This document shows, one piece after another, positions 7,927 through 16,707 of a stretch of DNA of 35,527 nucleotides. This DNA comes from Bacteroidales bacterium (GTDB lineage Bacteria; Bacteroidota; Bacteroidia; Bacteroidales; UBA10428): assembly GCA_016935435.1 (NCBI GenBank), contig JAFGQZ010000050.1:1-35527 (forward strand). Direction: 5' to 3'. The position numbers were made by a program, and so were the translations under genes. How positions within the stretch are numbered: the stretch's first letter is position 1; each line of letters opens with the position of its first letter. Below the pieces are notes generated by a model, which had not been told where the DNA came from, searched no databases, and saw only the letters and a program-made list of their open reading frames with translations.

Positions 7927-10656
7927 TCAGTAAACGATGATCTTACTTGTATTGGGTGCTTTCTCCGATACCTGCAGCATATATATTCCTTTAGGAAATT
8001 GGTGTAAGGGTACTGAAAATTCATCGTCGGAAGTTTTTGACGTAAAAACCAGTTCGCCCAATGAGTTAAAAACCTTAATTTTTTCGAGGCTTTCGCCCAG
8101 TGTTGATACTATGGTTACGACACCTGAAGCCGGGTTTGGGTAAACCAAAAAAGAATTTTCGTGATAGTTGAATATGTTTTCGGTATGAGAAGGAGATTTA
8201 ATGGTATAAACCCTGAAGTTATCGAATTGCACATTCGTGTTAAATGAGCGAAAACCAGCCCTGCCATTGATAAAGGGCATGCTGTCGATATACGTTATGG
8301 CCGGGGCAAGCATGTTATCGACATATACACGTATTGTATCCTGCACCACGGTAGCTTTCAAACGGTACCAGGTGTTCATCTTGAAGGAGCCGCTTGATGA
8401 AGCAAGAAACTGCCATCCGTAGTTGTGCTTACCCAGAACAACCTGTCCGGAATTAAAGCCAACAAAATATCCTTGCAGGTAATCGGTGCCCAGTTGAGCA
8501 TCGTCGCCAGCCCCGCCAATTGCAGGGTTATTTACCCGGAGCAGAATTCCTGCGTTCATGTTACGGACAAAGCGGATATCGGTTTCCACCGTATAGTCGC
8601 ACCAAAAAGCGCTGCCGAATGCCCGTTTGCCAAACCCGTCGATTTTGGCGGCTTTATTTTCGAAGCTCCACGCCCCGTCGAAATATTTCCAATCACCACT
8701 GAATGTGCCTTCAAAATTGTCTTGTTTGTCAAAATCGGCATTGTCGGCATAAACAAACTGCATGGAGTATATCCCGACAGTGCCACCGGTTGACTCAATT
8801 TTCAATAGGTGGTGGCCTTTTGGTATGGCCAGGTTTTTAATAATGCAGGTACGGTACTTATCTGCACCACCTGTTTCCGGGAGCAAAACCTGACCGGAAA
8901 TGTCGCTTCCATCGACAAATACCCGCAGCGACGAACCTGCTGAAGCTGCCGAATAGCTTACAGCTAAATTATAGAAAGTTTCGCTTGCTGCATTAATGGC
9001 ATAACACAGCCAATCGCCGTTTTCAAACGAAGCAATGGCATACCCACCTCTCGGGTTTTCGGCCATCGGAAGGCTATCGTTTCTGAAATTTTCAGAAGCC
9101 ACAGTGCCATAATTTTTTTTATGGTAACCTGCACCTTCGCCGCCAGTTATATATTGTGTTGCATCAATTGTACCGGGCACCGGCTTATATATATCGAAAA
9201 TTCCCGAGCCGTTAACTTTGTTGCTCGCAGCAATAAAACCAAACCGGGCTTTCGTATTATAGGTAAAATAGCCTGTTTTTCCACCATTTTCGGGGCCTTC
9301 GATAGTAGCTATCAACATCGGGCCGATGAAAAACTTATATACTTTTTGCAACTTTTCGATACGTAAAGTATGCCAGTTGGAAAAATTGAGGTTACCAGGT
9401 ATATCGAAAACATTGGAATTGCCCCAGGCGCTGTCGGCCAGAAAGTTAACTTCGAGCTTTTTAGTGGAATTATTAATAGCTGCTATACCATAATTTTTTT
9501 CATCGATATAAGCAAAGACAGCCCCGGTGGCAGAATTATCGTTTTCCCGCCAGGTTTCCGCCAGGTTAAATTCAGCAGTATAGTTTTTAGCGGTTTCATG
9601 GTTTAAAACTGCCAAAAACCAGTTTTCTAATCCCGAAATAGTGGTGTCCTGGTATAAATAATCGTTCGAAGCAATGCCCCATCGTCCCCTGCCATAAAAA
9701 CTCCAGGCGCTGCCAAGCTCGCTGCGGTCGAAATAATCGTAACCATCGGGCATTTCAGGTGCCGGCTGGTCGGTATTGGTTGGCCCCAGCACCATCATCT
9801 TATCGCCATTCCATGCAATGCGGTCGAGGTTAAACCTCCGAAATGGGCCGTTGGCGCTTAATAAATTGTGGTAGGTAAGAAAATAGCTGTCTAAATCGGG
9901 GCCGATAAACACGCTGCCATGACCTAAACCTACATGGTTGCCCATAGAATTTACCAGTATAGGGTTTTGGATTTCTGCCGGTGTATAAGCACTTATTGGG
10001 CCATCGGTGTTTGTTGCATAGTCTATCCGGTACCCTTTGCTAATTACGTGGTTGCCTGTATAAATCATGTAATATTTCCCATTACGCTTAAAAGTACAAG
10101 AACCTTCTGTCCAATTGTTGTTCATTCGCGCATTTAAGTTCAAACTGGCATTTATGGTTGCCGGATCCGACATACTGCAACCCTGTATCCCCGAACCCGA
10201 AGCATGGTAGAAGTACCATTTTGCATCGTCGTCGATAAATACCGAGCCATCGATTGATTTGCCAATGTTTGGAGTGATTGCCGTAAATGGACCAATGGGA
10301 CTGTCGGACGAAAGAACATAATGGCCGTTGCCGGCAGGCGAAGTGTACATATAAAACATGCCGTTCCAATATATAATTTCAGGGGCATAAGCGCCCGTTG
10401 TAACCGGGTCGGTCGAACAATACCCCATGTACTCCCAGTCGGTTAGGTTTTTCGAACTCCAGCATTTTATACCGTTGTTATGGTCTTTGGTACTGCTGTA
10501 CAGGTAAAAAATGCCCCTGTATTTTAGGATATACGGGTCGCCAATACCATACGAGCCCCATTCATTATCTAAAACCATCGGGTTTTTCAATGTTTGCGCC
10601 ATAAGCATGGTGTATAAAAGCAACCCTGCAATGCCGGTAATAATTTTTTTAATCAT
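7927..10656 (-). CDS. GH43 glycosidase with CBM6-like module and T9SS sorting domain
   Basis: A 909-residue multidomain enzyme. The signal peptide is residues 1-20. The GH43 propeller (about 25-310) shows the three expected acids: Asp40 in GIGDPYIL (base), Asp136 in SIDGSVF (pKa modulator) and Glu184 in TEGSC (acid). A beta-sandwich resembling the concanavalin-like tail of beta-xylosidases follows (about 310-490). Next comes a CBM6-like module around EGAGYH...NPRGGYAIASFENGDWL, and then another lectin-like sandwich with DNFEG and QFDNFRVYT. The last 75 or so residues (YPNPASG, GELV, PKGIYMLQV) form a type IX secretion sorting domain, so the enzyme should be exported to the cell surface. GH43 enzymes mostly act on arabinose- or xylose-containing glycans; the exact bond is not known here. 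The length is long for GH43 because of the added modules. Confidence 0.88.
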   Translation of the reverse strand: MIKKIITGIAGLLLYTMLMAQTLKNPMVLDNEWGSYGIGDPYILKYRGIFYLYSSTKDHNNGIKCWSSKNLTDWEYMGYCSTDPVTTGAYAPEIIYWNGMFYMYTSPAGNGHYVLSSDSPIGPFTAITPNIGKSIDGSVFIDDDAKWYFYHASGSGIQGCSMSDPATINASLNLNARMNNNWTEGSCTFKRNGKYYMIYTGNHVISKGYRIDYATNTDGPISAYTPAEIQNPILVNSMGNHVGLGHGSVFIGPDLDSYFLTYHNLLSANGPFRRFNLDRIAWNGDKMMVLGPTNTDQPAPEMPDGYDYFDRSELGSAWSFYGRGRWGIASNDYLYQDTTISGLENWFLAVLNHETAKNYTAEFNLAETWRENDNSATGAVFAYIDEKNYGIAAINNSTKKLEVNFLADSAWGNSNVFDIPGNLNFSNWHTLRIEKLQKVYKFFIGPMLIATIEGPENGGKTGYFTYNTKARFGFIAASNKVNGSGIFDIYKPVPGTIDATQYITGGEGAGYHKKNYGTVASENFRNDSLPMAENPRGGYAIASFENGDWLCYAINAASETFYNLAVSYSAASAGSSLRVFVDGSDISGQVLLPETGGADKYRTCIIKNLAIPKGHHLLKIESTGGTVGIYSMQFVYADNADFDKQDNFEGTFSGDWKYFDGAWSFENKAAKIDGFGKRAFGSAFWCDYTVETDIRFVRNMNAGILLRVNNPAIGGAGDDAQLGTDYLQGYFVGFNSGQVVLGKHNYGWQFLASSSGSFKMNTWYRLKATVVQDTIRVYVDNMLAPAITYIDSMPFINGRAGFRSFNTNVQFDNFRVYTIKSPSHTENIFNYHENSFLVYPNPASGVVTIVSTLGESLEKIKVFNSLGELVFTSKTSDDEFSVPLHQFPKGIYMLQVSEKAPNTSKIIVY

Positions 10657-10723
10657 GCTTTTAGTACTTCTTATAGTTATACATTGTAAATTGTTTTGCC
10701 GAATATGGTTTTAGTTAAAATAT

Positions 10724-10753
10724 GTCCCTGCCAGATTTTTTACCGGCAGGGAC
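10724..10753 (-). terminator. Hairpin after the LamG gene
   Basis: A perfect 9-bp stem, GTCCCTGCC (10724-10732) with GGCAGGGAC (10745-10753), has a 12-base loop. It lies 30 bases after the LamG gene stop on the minus strand and is followed by ATATTTTAAC. Without a strong T run it is more likely a partial terminator or mRNA end-protecting hairpin that lowers expression of the downstream enzymes relative to susC/susD. Confidence 0.5.
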
Positions 10754-10782
10754 AAAACTTACCCATTAACCCAAATTTAAGC

Positions 10783-11724
10783 TTATTTCACGAGTAATTT
10801 AGTTGTATAATCGATTGTATTACCTTTAAGCTGAACAATATATATTCCTTTGTTAAATTGAACACTGCTTAGGCTGGAAACAGGTTTTTCAACAACCAGT
10901 GAGCCCATAAGGTTATAAACCCTTACTATTTCATTGCCGGTTAAATTTTCCGAACGAACAAAAATCTGGTTCGAGTTGCTGTAAAAATGAGTATTGCTGT
11001 TAAATGAGTTGTTTCCAACAGAACTTGGTGGTTCCAACTGATATATAGCTTCGATTTCTGATTTGCTTAATGCCGATTTATAAACGCGTAAATCGCTGAG
11101 TGCGCCTTTAAACAAAGCATCGGGCCAAAAACTTTTTCCCAGGGCATTCTCGTTGTCTTCCAAAGTGCTCAGGTTGCGGACAAAGCCGCTCTCTGCAAAA
11201 ACCTGCTGATTGTTGTGGTACACAATAATGGAGTCGGGTTTAAGAACCACAGCAGAAAAATACCATTGCCCGGTTTCAATATTTACAATATTTGTATCGA
11301 TATCGATATCGGCCCAGGGCCCGTCGGGATCGGAAAGGGTGAAGCGATAAAAGCCGGCAACCGGGTCGGCTGCCCCGTTAACAGGGATAACCATCATCAC
11401 ATCTTTTGGTTCGGTCTGGTCGCCTTTTCCGAAAGAATAGATGCGAGACCAGGGGCGTACCTCGTCCATCCTGAACCATAAAGCAATGGTTATTTCCGAA
11501 TTGCCATTTACAAACGATGGTAATTTTGCATATGCATCGCCGTTAAAATAGGCCACCGGGCCCCTTACTGCATCGTTTTCGAAAGTTACGCCACTGTTAG
11601 TTCCGTTTTTTCCACCAACCACATCGTTTAAATCAGCCGTTAATGGCCAATGGTAATCTTGTGCCAGTGTAAGCTGTCCAAAGCAAAGTGCAGCAATTGC
11701 AAGGAGTAATAGATTTTTTTTCAT
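10783..11724 (-). CDS. LamG-domain surface protein with T9SS sorting domain
   Basis: A 313-residue protein. The signal peptide (about 1-21, ending TLAQ) is followed by a single LamG/concanavalin-like domain. It shows the recurring motifs YHWPLTADLNDVVGGKNGT, ITIALWFRMD, GQWYFSAVVL and LSDLRVYKSALS. The C-terminus (VRVYNLMGSLV, NKGIYIVQLKG, TKLLVK) is a type IX secretion sorting domain. No catalytic residues are seen. It follows susD after 66 bases, where Sus-type loci often carry a surface glycan-binding protein. A carbohydrate-binding role at the cell surface is therefore likely but inferred. Confidence 0.85.
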   Translation of the reverse strand: MKKNLLLLAIAALCFGQLTLAQDYHWPLTADLNDVVGGKNGTNSGVTFENDAVRGPVAYFNGDAYAKLPSFVNGNSEITIALWFRMDEVRPWSRIYSFGKGDQTEPKDVMMVIPVNGAADPVAGFYRFTLSDPDGPWADIDIDTNIVNIETGQWYFSAVVLKPDSIIVYHNNQQVFAESGFVRNLSTLEDNENALGKSFWPDALFKGALSDLRVYKSALSKSEIEAIYQLEPPSSVGNNSFNSNTHFYSNSNQIFVRSENLTGNEIVRVYNLMGSLVVEKPVSSLSSVQFNKGIYIVQLKGNTIDYTTKLLVK

Positions 11725-11790
11725 AAAATTTAGATTTAAGTTAATACTATAAGTATGTGTCGATTAATAGTTGTATTGTTGGCATGCTGG

Positions 11791-13407
11791 TTAATAATTT
11801 GGGTTATTGCCACCAAAATTCGGGTTGTTGTTCACTTCGAATTGTGGTATTGGCAAAATGTTATGTTTACCTATTACAAAATTTTCAAAATCAGGATCGC
11901 ACAATTTCAATTCTTCAATACCTTCCTGTGTATCGAGCAGACCCCAGCGTTTAAGGTCGATCCACCTTACCGATTCGAGCGATAGTTCCAAAGCGCGCTC
12001 TGTTTGCAGCCTTTTCAGGAATGCTTCTTTGGAATTCACGCTGGCAGCTATTTCAGGTATTGTGCTCGAAGCCAATTCAGGTAAGTTTGTGCTTGGCCGG
12101 GTCCTTACCATATTGACATACTTTACCGCACCCGAAACATCGTTGAGCTGTGCCAGGCATTCGGCATAGCAAAGCAACACATCGGCAAAGCGTATTACCC
12201 GGTAATTTATGGGGGAATAATAATCGGTGCGTGGCTTAAAATAATCGTCGCCGTATTTTCTGAAATAACAATCTGTTGACACCCAGGTAGCCCTCCATTT
12301 AGTAATTGTTCCGTTAAATATTGATTCTCCCGGGAAATCGGTGAAAATTTCGGGGTAAATAATGCTTACACGCAAGCGATCGTCGATAGTAGTGCCATTT
12401 ACCAAATTGTCAACTGTTGGCTCTTCCTTGTATTTGTCAACCAGCCACCTTCTTACTTTACCATCGGCCCAGCCAATACCAGGAGGCGCAAAAAATTGCG
12501 ACCGCGTATTGCCCAACGACATATTGGGAATATCATCGTCGATATCGCTTCCGTTGTTCTGGTCGGTGGGGGTTTCGTTCACATCGGAGAACTGAATTTC
12601 AAAAACCGATTCGATATTATTCTCGGCATAATGTGTAAAGTTGTCGAAGTAATTGTCCAATATCCCGTAATACTTAGCACCTTCGCCTTCAACAAGCCAT
12701 TGAAATGCATCTTTGGCTTTCTGCCATTCGTGCATTTGCATGTAAACCTTTCCCAACAGGGCGTATGCAGCACCTTTGGTTACCCTTCCCTTATCGTTGC
12801 CTTTCCATTCTTCGGGCAAATCAATAATAGCCTTTTGCAAGTCGCTGATTATCGAATCGTAAACCACTTCGGAATCTGCAACTTCAAAATTGTCTCCTGC
12901 ACTGGACGGTTCGAAAACCATCTCGAGCCTGCCAAACATAACCACCAGGTTGAAATAATCGAAGGCACGAATAAACCTTGCCTGGGCAACAATCTGGTCG
13001 AGTTCTTTCTGCTCTTTTTCATCGATTGCTTTTATCTGCGGAACAAATTTTATTACCTGGTTGCACTCGGAAATTTGTTTGTAATGGCCTTTATAGATAG
13101 TCCTTCCGCCCTGAATAAAATCGTAGTTTACGTAATTAAATCTTGTCCAGTCGGCAAGTTCTGTCCAGGGGCTGGTACTGTATCCTTCGTCGCTGGTAAG
13201 ATCGTAACGGAAGTAAATCCAGCGCGACCAGTTGCCAACACGTATAAACTGGCTATAGACGGCATTCAGCCCCAGTTGTGCGTCATCAGCCGTTTTCCAG
13301 AAAGTTTCCTGGGTAGGCACATTTGGGTTTTCGACATCCAGGATATCTTCGTTACACGAAATAATACCTGTAAATATGATGGCCAGAATTATGATTCTTT
13401 TTATCAT
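11791..13407 (-). CDS. susD: SusD-like glycan-binding lipoprotein
   Basis: A 538-residue outer-membrane lipoprotein. The ATG at 13407 is preferred because it begins the signal MIKRIIILAI with lipobox IISC (Cys18); an upstream in-frame ATG at 13434 would only add nine residues. It has the RagB/SusD layout: the N-terminal ETFWKTADDAQLGLNAVY, TPR helices (AYALLGKVYMQMHEWQKA), and the C-terminal RVIRFADVLLCYAECLAQL and RALELSLESVRWIDLKRWG segments. SusD binds oligosaccharides on the cell surface and acts as a lid for its SusC partner, whose stop codon lies only 13 bases upstream. The bound glycan cannot be told from sequence. Confidence 0.95.
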   Translation of the reverse strand: MIKRIIILAIIFTGIISCNEDILDVENPNVPTQETFWKTADDAQLGLNAVYSQFIRVGNWSRWIYFRYDLTSDEGYSTSPWTELADWTRFNYVNYDFIQGGRTIYKGHYKQISECNQVIKFVPQIKAIDEKEQKELDQIVAQARFIRAFDYFNLVVMFGRLEMVFEPSSAGDNFEVADSEVVYDSIISDLQKAIIDLPEEWKGNDKGRVTKGAAYALLGKVYMQMHEWQKAKDAFQWLVEGEGAKYYGILDNYFDNFTHYAENNIESVFEIQFSDVNETPTDQNNGSDIDDDIPNMSLGNTRSQFFAPPGIGWADGKVRRWLVDKYKEEPTVDNLVNGTTIDDRLRVSIIYPEIFTDFPGESIFNGTITKWRATWVSTDCYFRKYGDDYFKPRTDYYSPINYRVIRFADVLLCYAECLAQLNDVSGAVKYVNMVRTRPSTNLPELASSTIPEIAASVNSKEAFLKRLQTERALELSLESVRWIDLKRWGLLDTQEGIEELKLCDPDFENFVIGKHNILPIPQFEVNNNPNFGGNNPNY

Positions 13408-13420
13408 GGTAATCGGTTTT

Positions 13421-16417
13421 TTAAAATTTTGCATTTATTGAAAACAAGATTGAAGTTGGCGATGGATAGGTAATTCCATCGACCCCAAATTCAAGCACAT
13501 TGCCGTTACTAAATTCAGCATCGAGCCCTTCGTATTTTGTAAGGGTAGCCAGATTTTGCACAGAAACAGCCAACCTAATATTATCGAACAGTTTCTCGGT
13601 TTTCGGGATGCTCAGGTTATACCCCAGCGAAATGTTCCGAAGCCTGAAGAACGAACCATCTTCAATCCAACGATCGGTATTGCTGCGCGAGTTTCTTTCA
13701 TCACCGTAAAGTACCCTGGGAAAATCGGTGTTAGTATTTTCAGGTGTCCAGGGGTTAATGCCTTTTCGGTAGTTGCTATTGTCATTGAAGCGCTCCGTCA
13801 TGGCACGGGTGCCGTTCCAAACCTTTTGGCCGAACGAGCCAAAGCCCTGAACAGACACATCGAATTGCTTGTACGATGCAGAAAAATTTAACCCTACTTC
13901 GGCAACAGGCCATGGGCTGCCTGCATATTGTCGGTCTTCGTCCGAAATCAGCCCGTCGTCGTTATAATCGATATAGCGAATATCGCCAGGCTTGGCATTG
14001 GGCTGAATGACAACTTCTTTCGAGTTTTTATGGGCTAACACTTCGCCCTCGCTTTGAAAAATGCCATCTGTTTTAATTAAATAGAACATGGCAAGCGGCC
14101 TGCCAACTTCCGATTTGCACAACCCTGTAGTAATGCTGTTGTCGCCATAAGGCAGATCAATAACTTTATTGTTAATGGTAGTAAGGTTTGCGGAAACCGA
14201 ATAATTAAAGTCCCTGCCCGATTTGCGCCACGAGAGCTCAAAATCGAAACCATTGTTTTGAAGTGTACCTGCATTTACCCAGGGGTCGCCGCCGTCGTTC
14301 CCGGTGGCATACAAAATCGGGTATGCTACCAGTACATCTTCTGTTTTAGAAATATAATAATCGGCTGAAAAAATTAGCTGATTGCCCCACAAGCCCCAGT
14401 CGGCACCAAAGTTCGACTGTTTCTTGGTTTCCCAGGTTAAATCGGGGTTCACCAGCTTTCGTTGTGTTGCGCCGGTAACTATATTTTCGGTGGAAAAATA
14501 ATACATGGGAAAAGTGGTCAAGGAAGGGATATAGTCGTAAATTCCCGAGTTCTGTCCCCAGTTCTCGAACGACGCATTTCCCAGTTCGCCGTAGTTAGCC
14601 CTAATTTTCAAGTCGCTAATCCAGTCAACCGCAAAAAAGTTTTCTTTGCTTAGCCTCCAGGCGGCCGATACCGAAGGAAAATAGCCGGTGCGGTAATCGG
14701 GCCCAAACTGCGATGTGGCGTCCCTGCGAAGGGTCGCACTAAACAGGTACTTTCCTTGATAATCGTAATTTAACCGGCCAAAATACGAAATGCGGTAAAT
14801 TTCGGCTTTAAAACCTGCAACAACCGGGTTACTGCTCCCTCCGTTAAGTACATCAATATATTCGCCACCGGAAACAAAAATACTACTGTTCTTTCCGGAA
14901 ATCTGGTTGTAGCTTTCATGCTGGTAACTCGAACCGACAACCAGGTTTATTGAATGGGCATCGATATTTCTGTCGAAACTTAAAATATTATCGTATAAAA
15001 TCGACTGGTACTGCGCCCGGTTTTCATAGATATATGAGTCCTCGAATGGTTGGTTCAGGGTCCAGTTGCCAACTTTTCTTAAACTTTTGTACTGGTCGAA
15101 ACTGGTTTCGTACCCAACATTCATGCGGTACTTAAAATATTTTAAGAACGATAGTTCGCCGAATACATTTCCGCGCAGCCGCATATTTCCCGATTTATTG
15201 TTTACCAGGTTTTGCACAGCTATGGGGTTTGTTCCGAATGTTCTTGCCCTTGCTTCGTTTCCATAACCATACCCTCCGGGGTTGGCCGAGTCGTAAACCG
15301 GCATGTCGGGCAACATGCGCATTACACTTGCAACAGGGTTGCCATCGCTGGAGGGCACCATGCTTGTGTTGGTTATTGAAATATTCTCGCCAATGGTGAA
15401 GGGGCCGCGTTTTGCATCGGAATTAACCCTGAAGCTAATCCGATCCATGCTTGTACCAATGCTCGTGCCATTAATTGAATAATAGCCTGCCGACATCAGA
15501 TAGCGGCTTTTATCGTTGCCCCCTGAAATGCTAAGGTTATAATCTTTTGAATAACCTGTACGGAGTACTTCTTTTTCCCAATCGGTATTGTTCTCGAAAT
15601 GGTTCGGGGGTGTCAGGCCGGCATTCCTGTAGGCCATGTCATTATAAAAGAAAAATTCGGTGGTGTCCATTAAATCAAGGCTGGGCAACTTGTCTATCCC
15701 ATACTTCATTGAGAAATCAACCTTCATATCTCCTGAACTGCCCCTTTTCGTAGTAATAATAATTACCCCGTTGGCAGCACGGTTTCCATAAATTGCAGCT
15801 GCAGAAGCGTCTTTTAATATCTGTACCGATTCAATATCGTTTACGTTTAAGTCGCGAATGCCACCCGCTACAATAATATCGTCGATAACATACAGAGGGT
15901 TGTGGTTCCCGAAATTTCCAACGCCCCTTATTTTTATGTCGGGCTCGCTCCCGATGTTGCCGTTGGAGCGAATAGTAACCCCTGCAGCAAGCCCCTGGAT
16001 AGCATCGCCTACAGTTAATACCTGCGAATTCTTTAAATCGTCGGTATTTATTACCGATACTGCACCTGTAAGATCTTTCTTTTTTACAGTGCCGTAACCA
16101 ATTAGCACAACTTCTTCAAGAGATTGAATGTCGGGCAGTAAGATTTTATCGATACTGTTATTCCCGGCAACTGCTTCCTGCTCGGTTAAATAGCCAACAT
16201 ACGAAAATTCAAGAATAGCATCGGGGCCAGACACTGCAATTGTGTAAATGCCTTCGACATTGGTTATAGTGCCATTTGATGTGCCTTTCTCAACCACAGT
16301 TGCCCCGGGCAAAGGCTCACCGGAGTGTTCAGTTACTTTTCCGGTAACAATTGTTTCCTGGGCCTGCACAAGGCCAACAAGAAACAGAAGTGTAATTAGT
16401 AATAGTTTAATTCTCAT
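13421..16417 (-). CDS. susC: SusC-like TonB-dependent outer-membrane transporter
   Basis: A 998-residue transporter importing oligosaccharides with energy from TonB. The signal peptide (1-19, ending LVQAQ) leads into a carboxypeptidase-like domain (about 22-100). Next is a TonB-box-like segment around EEVVLIGYGTVKKKDLTG, then the plug domain with IKIRGVGNFGNHNPLYVIDD and ASAAAIYGNRAANGVIIITT. A long beta-barrel ends in ILFSINAKF with the usual terminal Phe. The length is normal for the SusC family. It is the first gene of the susC/susD operon. Upstream lie a -7-like element and tandem sites likely bound by the HTCS regulator. Confidence 0.96.
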   Translation of the reverse strand: MRIKLLLITLLFLVGLVQAQETIVTGKVTEHSGEPLPGATVVEKGTSNGTITNVEGIYTIAVSGPDAILEFSYVGYLTEQEAVAGNNSIDKILLPDIQSLEEVVLIGYGTVKKKDLTGAVSVINTDDLKNSQVLTVGDAIQGLAAGVTIRSNGNIGSEPDIKIRGVGNFGNHNPLYVIDDIIVAGGIRDLNVNDIESVQILKDASAAAIYGNRAANGVIIITTKRGSSGDMKVDFSMKYGIDKLPSLDLMDTTEFFFYNDMAYRNAGLTPPNHFENNTDWEKEVLRTGYSKDYNLSISGGNDKSRYLMSAGYYSINGTSIGTSMDRISFRVNSDAKRGPFTIGENISITNTSMVPSSDGNPVASVMRMLPDMPVYDSANPGGYGYGNEARARTFGTNPIAVQNLVNNKSGNMRLRGNVFGELSFLKYFKYRMNVGYETSFDQYKSLRKVGNWTLNQPFEDSYIYENRAQYQSILYDNILSFDRNIDAHSINLVVGSSYQHESYNQISGKNSSIFVSGGEYIDVLNGGSSNPVVAGFKAEIYRISYFGRLNYDYQGKYLFSATLRRDATSQFGPDYRTGYFPSVSAAWRLSKENFFAVDWISDLKIRANYGELGNASFENWGQNSGIYDYIPSLTTFPMYYFSTENIVTGATQRKLVNPDLTWETKKQSNFGADWGLWGNQLIFSADYYISKTEDVLVAYPILYATGNDGGDPWVNAGTLQNNGFDFELSWRKSGRDFNYSVSANLTTINNKVIDLPYGDNSITTGLCKSEVGRPLAMFYLIKTDGIFQSEGEVLAHKNSKEVVIQPNAKPGDIRYIDYNDDGLISDEDRQYAGSPWPVAEVGLNFSASYKQFDVSVQGFGSFGQKVWNGTRAMTERFNDNSNYRKGINPWTPENTNTDFPRVLYGDERNSRSNTDRWIEDGSFFRLRNISLGYNLSIPKTEKLFDNIRLAVSVQNLATLTKYEGLDAEFSNGNVLEFGVDGITYPSPTSILFSINAKF

Positions 16418-16470
16418 TTGCTAGTTTTTTGAAAGAGGTTAATTATTGTAAAAATGAATAAGAATGGTTT

Positions 16471-16478
16471 CAAAAATA
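16471..16478 (-). promoter_or_regulatory. Probable -7 element of the susC promoter
   Basis: On the minus strand this reads TATTTTTG, a perfect match to the Bacteroidota -7 consensus TAnnTTTG, 54-61 bases before the susC start codon. No TTTG sits 19 bases further upstream. The missing -33 box fits a promoter that depends on an activator bound at 16500-16537. Confidence 0.6.
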
Positions 16479-16499
16479 TCGACCTGTATCGTGAGATGC

Positions 16500-16537
16500 T
16501 TGGACTTTTGTTCAGATTACTTGGACAAATGTTTAGA
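16500..16537 (-). promoter_or_regulatory. Tandem 17-bp operator upstream of susC
   Basis: TTGGACTTTTGTTCAGA (16500-16516) and TTGGACAAATGTTTAGA (16521-16537) match at 13 of 17 positions and are spaced 21 bases apart, two helical turns. The nearer site ends 21 bases upstream of the -7 element. Direct repeats touching the -33 region are what an AraC-type activator needs. Similar repeats lie upstream of the beta-helix gene. Binding by the HTCS regulator is inferred. Confidence 0.65.
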
Positions 16538-16641
16538 AGAACGACTCGTGTTGTATGTATCTGTTTTTCTGTGTTTTAAGTCCATTTATTTTTCCTTGGG
16601 CAAGCATAATGTTTCAGGTTTTTAATCCTTGAAGTGCAGAT

Positions 16642-16680
16642 AAAAAAAAGGGGCCAAAGCAATTTGCCCGGCCCCTTCTT
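16642..16680 (-). terminator. Intrinsic terminator of the beta-helix gene
   Basis: Read on the minus strand, AAGGGGCC pairs with GGCCCCTT around an 18-base loop and is followed by a run of eight Ts. It lies about 30 bases after the stop of the beta-helix gene. It separates that gene from susC, so the two have separate promoters. Confidence 0.85.
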
Positions 16681-16707
16681 TAGTAATTATTAAGTGTAAT
16701 ATTCAAC

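Noticed and set aside
10724..10753. Riboswitch or RNA thermometer between LamG and GH43 genes
   Set aside because: A single simple hairpin with no conserved multi-stem structure; better explained as a terminator or mRNA stability element.
12496..13473. Long open frame (over 300 codons) on the plus strand
   Set aside because: It lies antisense to susD, whose family match is clear; the plus-strand product has no recognisable motifs.
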